Of a stretch of DNA of 64,000 nucleotides, positions 50,064-58,855 are shown in pieces (position 1 is the stretch's first letter; each line of letters opens with the position of its first letter). The notes beneath the pieces were generated by a model that saw only the letters and a program-made list of their open reading frames with translations, was not told the origin of the DNA and made no database searches. Source of the stretch: Knoellia sinensis KCTC 19936 (GTDB lineage: Bacteria > Actinomycetota > Actinomycetes > Actinomycetales > Dermatophilaceae); assembly GCF_000768705.1 (NCBI RefSeq), contig NZ_AVPJ01000008.1:1-64000 (forward strand), read 5' to 3'. A program made the translations under genes and the position numbers.

Positions 50064-50570
50064 TCAGTCTGTTCCAGCGCCGCGCCGGTCCTGCGGCGCG
50101 TCACCCTTCGGGTCGACCTTGGTGAGGATGGCCCCGAGGGCTTCGGAGAGCGCAGCCACCTGACGTCCGTTGAGCGGATCGAGGACGTGCTCGCGCACGG
50201 TCTGGACGTGGCCGGGCGCCGCGGCGACGATGACCTCCCAGCCGGCGTCGGTGAGCGTGGCGTCGTTGGCGCGCTTGTCGTCGGGGGCCACGGTGCGGGC
50301 CACCAGGCCGCGACCCTCGAGGCGCTTCACCACGTGCGACAGGCGCGGCAAGGTCGCGTTCGTCTCACGGCCGAGCTGCGTCATGCGCAGGGTGCGGTTC
50401 GGCGCGTCGGAGAGCATCGCGAGGACCTGGTACTCGTAGTGCGTCAACCCACTGTCCCGCCGGAGCTGGGTGTCGAGGACGCCCGGCAGTCGCTCGGCGA
50501 CCGCGATGAGGCGCAGCCACGCGGTCATCTCGTCGCTGTCGAGCCACTTGACCTCATCGTCCGCAGTCAC
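50064..50570 (-). CDS. MarR-family regulator
   Basis: A 168-residue winged-helix regulator. The DNA-binding region spans MTQLGRETNATLPRLSHVV (near residues 65-83) and the wing contains VARTVAPDDKRANDATLTDAG with the conserved D-(K/R)-R. GTG 50570 with GGAG just before it is the most likely start; the longer frame from 50822 crosses the divergent promoter and is rejected. The N- and C-terminal helices form the dimer. Operators in front of both the VOC gene and the divergent reductase imply it represses both; an aromatic or quinone-like ligand is plausible. Confidence 0.92.
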   Translation of the reverse strand: MTADDEVKWLDSDEMTAWLRLIAVAERLPGVLDTQLRRDSGLTHYEYQVLAMLSDAPNRTLRMTQLGRETNATLPRLSHVVKRLEGRGLVARTVAPDDKRANDATLTDAGWEVIVAAAPGHVQTVREHVLDPLNGRQVAALSEALGAILTKVDPKGDAPQDRRGAGTD

Positions 50571-50618
50571 GGCTCCGAGATTAGCGCCAACATGGACCCG
50601 TACCTGCCCCATCGATTC

Positions 50619-50661
50619 ATTGGTTGCACAATCAACGAGTTTAGTTGTAACATCAACCAAG
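50619..50661. promoter_or_regulatory. two overlapping MarR-type operators in the divergent promoter
   Basis: Sites 50619-50641 (ATTGGTTGCACAATCAACGA) and 50639-50661 (reverse strand CTTGGTTGATGTTACAACTA) match the TTGGTTG-N5-CAAC pattern also found at 50025-50047. They lie between the MarR gene and the reductase gene, 34 bases from the reductase start, in a region much richer in A and T than its surroundings. Confidence 0.65.
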
Positions 50662-50694
50662 AACACGATCCGAACCCCACCACAGGAGGCAGCA

Positions 50695-51270
50695 ATGGCC
50701 AGCATCACGATCTTCGGAAGCGGCAACATGGGCGGCGCCATCGCCGACATCGCCAACGCCGGCAGCAACGAGGTCCAGGTCCTCGGCAAGGAGGACGCCG
50801 CCGCCGCCGTCACCGGCGACATCGTCGTCCTGGCCGTCCCCTACGGCGAGGTCGCTGGCATCGTCGAGGCACGCCGCGACCAGTTCTCGGGCAAGGTCGT
50901 CGTCGACATCACCAACCCGGTGAACCAGGAGACCTTCGACGGACTCGACGTTCCGGCCGACTCCTCCGCGGCTGCGGTCATCGCTGACGCACTCCCCGAC
51001 GCCAAGGTCGTCAAGGCCTTCAACACGACCTTCGGCGGCACGCTCGCCGCCAAGGAGGTCGGCCCCCTCCCGACGACCGTCCTCATCGCCGGTGACGACG
51101 CGGACGCCAAGTCCTCCGTCGCTGACTTCATCGAGGCCGGTGGCCTCAAGGCCATCGACGCCGGCTCCCTCAAGCGGGCCCGCGAGCTCGAGGCCCTCGG
51201 CTTCCTCCAGATCACGCTCGCCGCCGGCGAGAAGGTCTCGTGGAACGGTGGCTTCGGCGTCGTCCGCTGA
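50695..51270 (+). CDS. NADPH-dependent F420 reductase-like oxidoreductase
   Basis: A 191-residue Rossmann protein of the F420-dependent NADP reductase/ pyrroline-reductase-like group. It opens with the nucleotide loop FGSGNMGGAIAD (7-18) and contains a NPVNQETFDGL and an AFNTTFGGTLA segment conserved among NADPH:F420 oxidoreductases and 2-dehydropantoate-like enzymes. It is shorter than classic Fno (about 210-230 residues) but all core strands seem present. The AGGAGG ribosome binding site is strong. Divergent from the MarR gene and probably controlled by it. A 19-bp perfect hairpin follows. Confidence 0.85.
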   Translation: MASITIFGSGNMGGAIADIANAGSNEVQVLGKEDAAAAVTGDIVVLAVPYGEVAGIVEARRDQFSGKVVVDITNPVNQETFDGLDVPADSSAAAVIADALPDAKVVKAFNTTFGGTLAAKEVGPLPTTVLIAGDDADAKSSVADFIEAGGLKAIDAGSLKRARELEALGFLQITLAAGEKVSWNGGFGVVR

Positions 51271-51289
51271 CCCCTCCCCACCTGCGGCT

Positions 51290-51335
51290 AGCGTCCGCAA
51301 CATTGGTCACCAGAGCGACCAATGTTGCGGACGCT
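51290..51335 (+). terminator. perfect 19-bp hairpin after the reductase gene
   Basis: AGCGTCCGCAACATTGGTC (51290-51308) and GACCAATGTTGCGGACGCT (51317-51335) are exact complements with an 8-base loop and TTTC directly after. A degraded copy of the same sequence, GCGTCCGCAACTTTGGTCAC..., follows at 51354-51399, on the side of the convergent ABC exporter gene. A GTATGCC word lies between them (51339). Confidence 0.85.
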
Positions 51336-51403
51336 TTCGTATGCCGCCCGCTTGCGTCCGCAACTTTGGTCACCTGGGCGACCACACTCGCGGACGCAAC
51401 CCC

Positions 51404-53398
51404 TCACTCGACGGGTTCGGCGACTGCGGAACGGAACTGCGCGGCATACAGGGCGGCGAAAGCACCACCCGCAGCGAGCAGGTCCGCGTGCGAGCCCTGC
51501 TCGACGATCCGGCCGTTCTCCATCACGAGGATCAGATCGGCGTCGCGGATCGTCGACAACCGGTGGGCAATGACGAAGCTCGTCCGGTCCTGACGCAGCG
51601 CGGACATCGCATGCTGCACGAGCTGCTCCGTGCGGGTGTCGACCGACGACGTCGCCTCGTCGAGGATGAGCAGTGCCGGGTCCGAGAGGAACGCGCGCGC
51701 GATGGTGATGAGCTGCTTCTCCCCGGCGCTGATGTTGCCGGCCTCCGCGTCGAGGACCGTGTCGTAGCCGTCGGGCAGTGAGTGGACGAACCGGTCGACA
51801 TAGGTCGCGCGCGCGGCGGCCATGACGTCCTCGTCGGAGGCACCCGGCCGCCCATAGGCGATGTTGTCGCGGATCGTCCCGCCGAACAGCCAGGTGTCCT
51901 GCAGCACCATCCCGATCTCTCCGCGCAGGTTGTGCCGCGTCAGGTCGGTGATGTCGACGCCATCGAGCGTGATGCGACCGGAGTCCAGCTCGTAGAACCG
52001 CATGATGAGGTTCACGAGCGTCGTCTTGCCCGCACCGGTCGGGCCGACGATGGCGACCATCTGCCCCGGCTCCACGGTGAGATCGAGGTTCTCGATGAGC
52101 GGGGAGTCGGGGCTGTAGGAGAAGGACACGTTCTCGAACTCGACGCGCCCGTGGGGGTCGTCGAGCACAGTGGGCCGGGCCGCCTCGGCCTGCTGCTCCG
52201 GTGCGTCCAGCACCTCGAACACCCGCTCGGCAGAAGCCACCCCGGACTGCATGAGGTTGGCCATCGACGCCACCTGGGTGAGCGGCTGCGTGAACTGACG
52301 CGAGTACTGGATGAACGCCTGCACGTCACCGAGGGTCATCGAACCATTGGCCACGCGCAGCCCGCCGACCACGGCGATGACGACGTAGTTGAGGTTCCCG
52401 ATGAACATCATCGTCGGCATGATGATGCCGCTGACGAACTGCGCCCCGAACCCTGCAGCGAACAGGTCGTCGTTCTTCGCCTTGAACGACGCGCGGGCCT
52501 CGTCCTGACGGCCGAACACCTTGACGAGCTGATGGCCGGTGTAGGTCTCCTCGACGATGGAGTTGAGCTCCCCCGTCGACTTCCACTGCTGCACGAAGTG
52601 CTTCTGCGACCGCTTGCCGATGAGGGCGGTCACCACCATCGTCACGGGAATCGTCACCAGCGCGATGAGCGCGAGCAGCGGCGAGATGTAGAGCATCATC
52701 GCCACCATCGCCACGACGGTGAGCAAGGACGTGAGCATCTGGTTGAGCGTCTGCTGGAGGCTCTGCGACACGTTGTCGATGTCGTTGGTGACGCGACTGA
52801 GGAGTTCACCGCGCGGCTGGTTGTCGAAGTAGGGCAACGGCAGACGGTTGAGCTTGTCCTCCACGTCGCGACGCAGGTTGAAGATCGTGCGGTTCACCGC
52901 GCCGGTGAGGATGTAGCCCATCGCCCACTGAAGCAGGCTCGCAACGACATAGATCGCCATGACGATGAGGAGCACTCGGGCGACAGCACCGAAGTCGATG
53001 CCGGCACCGGGAACGAGGAACGGCATGCTCTCGACCATGTCGGCGAAGGTGTCCTGACCTCGGGCCCGCAGCCCCGCAGCGATCTGCGCGACGGTGCCCT
53101 CGGTGGGGAGTTGCTTGCCGACGACACCGGCGAAGATGAGGTCGGTCGCCCGCCCCAGGATCTTGGGCCCGATCGCATTGAGGGCCACACTGCCCACGGC
53201 AAAGGCGAGGACGGCATACAGGGCAAGTCGTTCGGGACGCATGAGTCCCAGGAGGCGCTTGGCCGACGGAAGGAAGTTGGCCGACTTCTCCCCCGGCTGA
53301 CCCACGCGCATGTGCGGCGGTCCGCCGCGGTGAACGGCACCCGGGCCCCGACGCTCCGCGGCGGCCTTCTCTTCTTCGGTGAGGATCCGGTCGGTCAT
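51404..53398 (-). CDS. ABC exporter half with degenerate signature (type IV)
   Basis: A 664-residue fusion of a six-helix transmembrane domain and an ATPase. Walker A is GPTGAGKTT, Walker B LILDEATSSVDT with the catalytic glutamate, but the signature reads NISAGEKQL, a loss of the LSGGQ consensus. This is typical of one half of heterodimeric exporters (TM287/288, BmrCD-type). The N-terminal 45 residues are a polar tail (ERRGPGAVHRGG). ATG 53398 overlaps the other half by 4 bases. Probable multidrug or lipid export. Confidence 0.93.
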   Translation of the reverse strand: MTDRILTEEEKAAAERRGPGAVHRGGPPHMRVGQPGEKSANFLPSAKRLLGLMRPERLALYAVLAFAVGSVALNAIGPKILGRATDLIFAGVVGKQLPTEGTVAQIAAGLRARGQDTFADMVESMPFLVPGAGIDFGAVARVLLIVMAIYVVASLLQWAMGYILTGAVNRTIFNLRRDVEDKLNRLPLPYFDNQPRGELLSRVTNDIDNVSQSLQQTLNQMLTSLLTVVAMVAMMLYISPLLALIALVTIPVTMVVTALIGKRSQKHFVQQWKSTGELNSIVEETYTGHQLVKVFGRQDEARASFKAKNDDLFAAGFGAQFVSGIIMPTMMFIGNLNYVVIAVVGGLRVANGSMTLGDVQAFIQYSRQFTQPLTQVASMANLMQSGVASAERVFEVLDAPEQQAEAARPTVLDDPHGRVEFENVSFSYSPDSPLIENLDLTVEPGQMVAIVGPTGAGKTTLVNLIMRFYELDSGRITLDGVDITDLTRHNLRGEIGMVLQDTWLFGGTIRDNIAYGRPGASDEDVMAAARATYVDRFVHSLPDGYDTVLDAEAGNISAGEKQLITIARAFLSDPALLILDEATSSVDTRTEQLVQHAMSALRQDRTSFVIAHRLSTIRDADLILVMENGRIVEQGSHADLLAAGGAFAALYAAQFRSAVAEPVE

Positions 53399-55131
53399 GC
53401 CGCCGCCTCCTCTGCGCTGCGCTGGCTCTCGACGATCTCGACATAGGTCGGGCACGTCTCGAGGAGTTCGTCGTGCGTGCCCTGGCCGACGACGACTCCG
53501 TCGTCGAGCACGACGATGTGTTCGGCGTCGATGATCGTCGAGACCCGTTGTGCGACAACAACAACCGTCGTATGCCGTGTCACCGGCCTGAGTGCCTCAC
53601 GGAGCCTTGCATCCGTGGCCAGGTCGAGCGCCGAGAAGCTGTCGTCGAAGAGGTAGACGTCGGGCTTGGCGACGAGCGCGCGCGCGATGGCAAGGCGTTG
53701 ACGCTGCCCACCTGAGACGTTGGTTCCGCCCTGGGCGATGTGGCTCTCGAGGCCTTCGGGCATCGCGCGGACGAAGTCCTCGGCCTGGGCGATGCGCAGC
53801 GCCTCCCAGAGGTCCTCGTCCGTGGCATTGGCGTCGCCGTAGCGAAGGTTCGACGCGACCGTGCCGGTGAACAGATAGGGCTTCTGCGGGACGAGCCCGA
53901 TGCGCGACCACACGTCCTCGAGGGTCGCGTCGCGCACGTCGACCCCGCCGAGGAGGACTGCACCGTCGGTGACGTCATAGAGCCGCGGGATGAGGGACAA
54001 CAGCGTCGACTTCCCCGAACCGGTGCTGCCGATAATCGCCGTGGTGCGCCCGGGTTCCGCCGTGATCGAAATCCCCTGCAGCACAGGCACATCGGCGCCA
54101 GGGTAGGCGAACTCGACATCGCGGAACTCGACGGTCGTGCCACCGGTGGGCAACGCCGCCGGCTGGATCGGCTGCACGACGGTCGACGACGTGTCGAGCA
54201 CCTCCGCGATGCGTCCGGCGGACACCGTGGCACGCGGGATCATCATCGACATGAACGTCGCCATCATCACGGACATGAGGATCTGCATGAGGTAGGCCAT
54301 GAACGCGGTGAGTGCACCGACCTGCATCTGACCACTGTCGACGCGCTGCGCGCCGAACCACAGGACGGCCACGGTGGACGCGTTGAAGATGAACATGACG
54401 ATCGGGAAGATCAGCGCCTGGAGCTTGCCGACGGCGAGCGCGGTGCCGGTGTATTGCGTGTTGGCCTCGGCGAAGCGCTCCTTCTCATGGTCCTCACGGA
54501 CGAAGGCACGCACGACCCGAATGCCCGTGATCTGCTCACGCAGCACGCGGTTGACCCAGTCGACCGACTCCTGCATGAGGCGGAAGTTGGGGATCATCTT
54601 GCGGATGACGAGGGTGACGCAGAGCGCCAGCAGCGGCACGGCCACGGCGACGAGCCAGGACAGGCCGACGTCCTCACGCAACGCCATGATGATGCCGCCG
54701 ATCATCATGATCGGGGCCGAGACCATCATCGCGGCACCCATGAACACGACGGTCTGGATCTGCGTCACGTCGTTGGTGTTGCGTGAGATGAGGGTCGGGG
54801 CGCCGAAGCGCGAGACCTCCTGAGCCGAGAAGTCGCCGACCCTGGCGAAGATGCCGGCTCGCAGGTCGCGACCGAAGGCGGCGGCGGCACGCGCACCGAG
54901 ATAGGTCGCCGCGATCGACGCGGCGATCTGCACGAGGGACACGGCGAGCATCCAGCCGCCTGCCGAGAGGATGTAGTCGGTGTCGCCCTTGGCGACACCC
55001 TCATCGATGATCCTGCCGTTGAGGCTCGGCAGGTAGAGCGCGGCGATCGTGCCTGCCAGTTGCAGCAGGACGAGCACCGCCAGTGACCCGCGGTAGGGCC
55101 GCAGGTAGTCACGCATGATTCTGATCAGCAC
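53395..55131 (-). CDS. ABC exporter half with degenerate Walker B (type IV)
   Basis: A 578-residue half-transporter with six transmembrane helices (first 320 residues) and an ATPase with Walker A GSTGSGKST and the standard signature NVSGGQRQRL. Its Walker B reads VYLFDDSFSALD, with Asp in place of the catalytic glutamate. With the other half (altered signature, intact glutamate), one ATP site is complete and one degenerate, as in heterodimeric drug exporters. GTG 55131 shares a base with the TetR stop; ATG 55116 is possible. Co-transcribed with and probably regulated by the TetR gene upstream. Confidence 0.93.
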   Translation of the reverse strand: MLIRIMRDYLRPYRGSLAVLVLLQLAGTIAALYLPSLNGRIIDEGVAKGDTDYILSAGGWMLAVSLVQIAASIAATYLGARAAAAFGRDLRAGIFARVGDFSAQEVSRFGAPTLISRNTNDVTQIQTVVFMGAAMMVSAPIMMIGGIIMALREDVGLSWLVAVAVPLLALCVTLVIRKMIPNFRLMQESVDWVNRVLREQITGIRVVRAFVREDHEKERFAEANTQYTGTALAVGKLQALIFPIVMFIFNASTVAVLWFGAQRVDSGQMQVGALTAFMAYLMQILMSVMMATFMSMMIPRATVSAGRIAEVLDTSSTVVQPIQPAALPTGGTTVEFRDVEFAYPGADVPVLQGISITAEPGRTTAIIGSTGSGKSTLLSLIPRLYDVTDGAVLLGGVDVRDATLEDVWSRIGLVPQKPYLFTGTVASNLRYGDANATDEDLWEALRIAQAEDFVRAMPEGLESHIAQGGTNVSGGQRQRLAIARALVAKPDVYLFDDSFSALDLATDARLREALRPVTRHTTVVVVAQRVSTIIDAEHIVVLDDGVVVGQGTHDELLETCPTYVEIVESQRSAEEAAA

Positions 55132-55763
55132 TACTTGTTCCCCCTGGTGGACGTGGAGTTCTGGGTGAGGCGCGCGTCGCTCGCGAGCGCACCGTCGAGG
55201 AGCACGTCGATCAGTGCCTCCGGCGAGGACGCTTCCCCGCCGAGCATCGGGTGGACGCTGGAAAGGGTGAGCATCCGCAGGTGGCCCACGAAGGTGGATG
55301 CAGGGATGCGCAGGTGGGCTGCGTCGCCGCCGATGAGTTCGACGAAGGCTGCGTCGAGCTCTGCGGTCGCCTCCTCGCGCCGGCGGTGTGCCTCGCCGTC
55401 GTGGTGCGGTCGCAGGGGTTGCCCCGAGGACTGCAGCACGGTCATGAGGGCGAACATGCCGCGGAGGTGCTCCTGCATGATCGCCACGCCGGCCGCCAGC
55501 CGCCCACGGAGCGGAAGCGCCCGGTCGATGTCGGCGAGTTCGACGATCAGGGTGGAGTTGTCGAAGGCGTCGTGGATCGTCGCCTCGATGAGCGCTTCCT
55601 TGCTCTCGAAGACCCTGAAGATCGTGCCTTCGGCGATCCCTGCCGCCTTCGCGATCTCCTTGGTGCTGACGACCCGACCCCGCTCGCGGAGCAGTGGCAT
55701 CGTCACGGCGATGATCGAGGCCCGGCGGGCTTCGGGGCTCATGGCGGGGGCGCGGGGAGTCAC
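55131..55763 (-). CDS. TetR-family repressor of the ABC exporter operon
   Basis: A 210-residue regulator with the TetR helix-turn-helix at about 30-55 (TKEIAKAAGIAEGTIFRVFESKEAL, in part; the GTIFRVF tail is typical) and a helical ligand-binding C-terminus. GTG 55763 is chosen over ATG 55742 and over a longer form; it lies shortly after the operator dyad at 55775-55796. The stop overlaps the exporter start, so regulator and transporter form one operon, which the repressor likely closes until a substrate of the pump binds. Confidence 0.9.
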   Translation of the reverse strand: MTPRAPAMSPEARRASIIAVTMPLLRERGRVVSTKEIAKAAGIAEGTIFRVFESKEALIEATIHDAFDNSTLIVELADIDRALPLRGRLAAGVAIMQEHLRGMFALMTVLQSSGQPLRPHHDGEAHRRREEATAELDAAFVELIGGDAAHLRIPASTFVGHLRMLTLSSVHPMLGGEASSPEALIDVLLDGALASDARLTQNSTSTRGNK

Positions 55764-55774
55764 GTCCTCAAGTA

Positions 55775-55796
55775 TGAGTGAGTGAGCACTCACTCA
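55775..55796. promoter_or_regulatory. TetR operator dyad
   Basis: TGAGTGAG-TGAGCA-CTCACTCA is an inverted repeat with exact 8-bp arms and a 6-base centre. It lies 12 bases upstream of the TetR GTG, suitable for autorepression of the TetR/ABC-exporter operon. The same CACTCACTCAC string recurs in a hairpin loop at 55852-55862. Confidence 0.8.
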
Positions 55797-55840
55797 CAAC
55801 AAGATTCCTGACCTGCGGCGTTACGGGCCACGAAGTCCCC

Positions 55841-55874
55841 ATCGGCCCGCCCACTCACTCACGGGCGGGCCGAT
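55841..55874 (-). terminator. terminator of the CHRD protein gene with a TetR half-site loop
   Basis: ATCGGCCCGCC (55841-55851) pairs exactly with GGCGGGCCGAT (55864-55874); the 12-base loop CACTCACTCACG repeats the half-site of the nearby operator. It follows the minus-strand CHRD gene (stop at 55918) by 43 bases and precedes the TetR promoter. Confidence 0.75.
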
Positions 55875-55917
55875 CCGTCGGTGGTTGGTGCTGCTGCCTG
55901 AGTCGGCCTCAGGCGTC

Positions 55918-56436
55918 TCAGTCGTCCGAGTGGAGCTGGCCCCGAACGGCCCCGGAGGGGAACTCACCGTTGTGGATGTTGACGTAGTAGTCCTCCGGGT
56001 TGGCGAGGATCTCCTGGACCTCGCCCGGGTCGAGACCCTTGCCCACCTCACCCTCGGTGAGGCAGTCCGCCGCCTGGCCGCCTTGCGGGAAGGCGAGGTT
56101 GACCTCGACCGGTCCGTTGGCGCCCTTGGCGCCCTCGTGGATGTGCGCCATCCGCGGTCCGCCGGGCGCCTGGTCGAGCTCGGCGATCTTGCTCACCTCG
56201 AGGATGTAGCAGAGGGTCGTGGGGTCGCCGTCGATGCCGAAGACGTAGGCCTCACCCCGACCGTTGGGGTCGCCGGCCATCCGGTTGGAACCGTCAGCGG
56301 CCACTTCGGCCCGACCCGTGAGGTGGGCCCCGATGAGGGTGTTGGTGTGGCCCGCCTGGGCCGCGCTGGGTGCCAGCACGAGGCCGGCCGCGAGTCCGGC
56401 GGCGCCCATGGCACCGCCGATGAGAATGCGCTTCAT
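55918..56436 (-). CDS. secreted CHRD-domain protein
   Basis: A 172-residue exported protein. A signal peptide (MKRILIGGAMGAAGLAAGLVL, cleaved after AQA near 28) is followed by one CHRD-type immunoglobulin-like domain of about 130 residues, recognisable from the TGRAEV start, the HIHEGAKGANGPVEVNL strand pair and the final YYVNIHNGEFPSGAVRGQL. Bacterial CHRD domains are of unknown function and contain conserved histidines that may bind metal. Two cysteines (TLCYIL and ADCLTEG) could form a disulfide outside the cell. It is 91 bases downstream of the methyltransferase gene. Confidence 0.92.
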   Translation of the reverse strand: MKRILIGGAMGAAGLAAGLVLAPSAAQAGHTNTLIGAHLTGRAEVAADGSNRMAGDPNGRGEAYVFGIDGDPTTLCYILEVSKIAELDQAPGGPRMAHIHEGAKGANGPVEVNLAFPQGGQAADCLTEGEVGKGLDPGEVQEILANPEDYYVNIHNGEFPSGAVRGQLHSDD

Positions 56437-56527
56437 TGCGGATCAACTCACTTTCGCAGGGAGGGTCGCGGAGTCGACCCTGTGCGTTGTTCGTTGCCGA
56501 TGGCGTTCCGGATTGCTCCGGCCCGGA

Positions 56528-58039
56528 TCAGGCCTGCGCTTCGACCAGCAGCGCGTCCTTGGCGGCATCGCGCACGAACGCGACGATCTCGCGCTCGGTC
56601 TCGGCCGGATCCACGTCGAGGATTCCGGCGATCGCGCCTGCCGCCTGCCTTGGGGTGAGCTCACCGTCCGCGACGGAGAGGTATGCCGCGGTCACCGTCG
56701 AGAGCGTGATGATCCGTCCCAGCCCACCGCCTTGACGAGCCACGATCACCGACGGATCGGAGGCGCCGGGGAGGGTGTGACGCTCCTCGGTGACGTCGGG
56801 CGTCGCCTTCCACGCCCGGTCGAGCACCTCGTCATCGGTGTGTTCTGCCAACCACGTGCGCGCCTCCAGCCCCACCCACACGGCCTCGCCCATCGCCAGG
56901 GGGACGGGTCCACGCTCGTCCATGAGGTCGAGGAAGGGCTCGCGGTCCGTGGTCGGCCGGTGCAGGGTGATCACCCCGAGGCCGATGGACTCGATGTCGC
57001 GAGATGCGAAGTCGTCGAGCCACGCGGCATACATCGCGTCGAAGTCCGCCGTCCCGGCGTGGTGACCGCCGTCGCGAGACCACGTCTCGGCGTACTCCGC
57101 GGGGTCCTGCACCTCGCGTTGGACGACCCACGCGTCCACGCCTGCGCCGTCCAGCCACCCGCCGACACGCTCGGTCCAGGTGGAACCCGCCGGCACCTCC
57201 CAGTTGCCGAGGAACTGCGCCACTCCCCCTGGCTCGAGGTGCTCCCCGATCGAGCGCACGAGTCCGGCGACGACCGCGTCACCAGCAGCCCCTCCGTCGC
57301 GGTACTCGAACAACGGCACCTCGCCCGATCGGGGAGTGATGACGAAGGGCGGGTTGCTGACGATGAGGTCGAAGCGTTGTCCTGCAACGGGTTCGAGCAT
57401 CGAGCCGTCGCGCACGTCCCAGTGCACGTCGTTCAGAGCTGCCGTGAATCGTGCGAAGGCGAGAGCTCGCTCGGAGAGGTCCGTGGCGACGATCGAGTCG
57501 GCGTGGGCCCCGAGGTGAAGGGCCTGAACGCCGCATCCAGTGCCCAGGTCGAGAGCGGTGCCGACCGGTCGACGGATCGTCCATGCCGCGAGAGTCGTCG
57601 AGGCCCCACCGATGCCGAGGACGTGGTCCTCCCTCACCGGCGATCCCGTCGCGACTTCCGCGAGATCGGACACCACCCACCAGTGGCGCTCGTCAGCGGC
57701 GTAGGGACGCACGTCGAACCGCGCCACCACGGCGTCGCCCTCCTCATCGAGGAGGCCGAGGTCCACCGCACCAGTCGCACGCAGGGTCGGCAGGGCCACG
57801 TCGACCTCGGAGACGTCGACGGGGTCACCGAGGGTGAAGAGCCGGATGAGGGTCGCGGCCGGAGCGTTCGAAGCACCAGCCACCCGGCGGGCAGGCAGCG
57901 GCTGCTCGCGCAAGAGCGCACTGCTCGCGAGAGGTCCGAGCACGTCGAGGACCCCGGTCACGGTGAAGTCTGCAGCCGCCAGGTCGGTGCGCAGGCGCGC
58001 GATCAGATCGAGGTCGAGGTGCGGTACGCGGGCGGACAC
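56528..58039 (-). CDS. class I SAM-dependent methyltransferase with extra N- and C-domains
   Basis: A 503-residue protein of the actinobacterial DUF7059/DUF7782-containing methyltransferase group. The SAM-binding DLGTGCGVQAL is near residue 165 and the catalytic NPPF, typical for N-methyltransferases that modify glutamine or exocyclic amines (HemK/PrmC-like), near 233. An N-terminal helical domain of about 120 residues and a C-terminal winged domain of 130 residues surround it. The target may be RNA or protein; it cannot be told from sequence. GTG 58039 starts 12 bases after the AIM24-like gene, so both are co-transcribed. Confidence 0.85.
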   Translation of the reverse strand: MSARVPHLDLDLIARLRTDLAAADFTVTGVLDVLGPLASSALLREQPLPARRVAGASNAPAATLIRLFTLGDPVDVSEVDVALPTLRATGAVDLGLLDEEGDAVVARFDVRPYAADERHWWVVSDLAEVATGSPVREDHVLGIGGASTTLAAWTIRRPVGTALDLGTGCGVQALHLGAHADSIVATDLSERALAFARFTAALNDVHWDVRDGSMLEPVAGQRFDLIVSNPPFVITPRSGEVPLFEYRDGGAAGDAVVAGLVRSIGEHLEPGGVAQFLGNWEVPAGSTWTERVGGWLDGAGVDAWVVQREVQDPAEYAETWSRDGGHHAGTADFDAMYAAWLDDFASRDIESIGLGVITLHRPTTDREPFLDLMDERGPVPLAMGEAVWVGLEARTWLAEHTDDEVLDRAWKATPDVTEERHTLPGASDPSVIVARQGGGLGRIITLSTVTAAYLSVADGELTPRQAAGAIAGILDVDPAETEREIVAFVRDAAKDALLVEAQA

Positions 58040-58051
58040 GACGTGCTTCGC

Positions 58052-58762
58052 TCAGCCGTCGAGGAGTCCGCCGAGCATGCCGCCGCCGCCTCCGCCGCCC
58101 GAGGCCGCCGCCGGCGGGCCCTCGCTCGGCTGGACGACGACGAAGCCCGGGCCGTGGAACGCGTACTGGAACGCTTCGCCACTCCCGCCTCGCAGCATCG
58201 AGCGCATGTTCATGCTCGACACGACCTGCGGCACGAGACCGAGCGACCAACCGACGCAGGACTGCACGTCGACGTAGGTCGGCTGCTGCGAGCAGTCGAG
58301 GACGACCGGCTGCCCGACCGTGTGCATGGCCACGGTGCCCGTGCCCTGGAGGGTGGTGTTGAAGAGGCCTCCGCTCATCATCCCCGCGCCCTGGACGCGC
58401 TTGATGTCCCATTCGATCGCCGCGTCGAAGGCCAGGAGGTTGCGGACGTTGAGGCTGATCCCGTCACCGGTGAGCTCGATGAGGTGCACGAAGCCGGCGT
58501 CGCTGGCGAAGAAGACCTCACCGTTCCCGGCGACACGCATGAGGCTGACGTCCTCGCCGGTGACGACCTTCTTGAAGAGTTTGCCGACGCTGCCGGCCTT
58601 CTCGTGGTCGAAACGGACCTGCCCCTGGTAGGCGACCATCGCGCCCTTGACGGCGAGGACGTCGGCACCGAGCCGCACCCTCAGGAGCTGCGGGTTCTGG
58701 AGGGCGAACGCGTGGTCGGATTCGAGCTCGAGGTTGGCCTGTTCGAAGAGCGAGGAGCGCAT
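58052..58762 (-). CDS. AIM24 family protein
   Basis: A 236-residue all-beta protein of the AIM24/TRAP-like family (two-fold pseudo-symmetric beta structure). Family-typical parts are ALQNPQLLRVRLGADVLAVKGAMVAYQG (near 20-47, quoted only in part) and MMSGGLFNTTLQGTGTVAMHTVGQP with the glycine-rich turn. The tail is almost only glycine (SGGGGGGGMLGGLLDG). Function unknown; some relatives associate with membranes or phage tail-like structures. It leads a two-gene operon with the methyltransferase. Confidence 0.9.
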   Translation of the reverse strand: MRSSLFEQANLELESDHAFALQNPQLLRVRLGADVLAVKGAMVAYQGQVRFDHEKAGSVGKLFKKVVTGEDVSLMRVAGNGEVFFASDAGFVHLIELTGDGISLNVRNLLAFDAAIEWDIKRVQGAGMMSGGLFNTTLQGTGTVAMHTVGQPVVLDCSQQPTYVDVQSCVGWSLGLVPQVVSSMNMRSMLRGGSGEAFQYAFHGPGFVVVQPSEGPPAAASGGGGGGGMLGGLLDG

Positions 58763-58855
58763 GCCCCCACCCTAGGGCCGCCCTCTGGCGCGACGACGGG
58801 GCTCCCGAGCATTCCCGCTCCGCGCCAGAGCTGCGACGGTCATCTGTGGCGCGAA

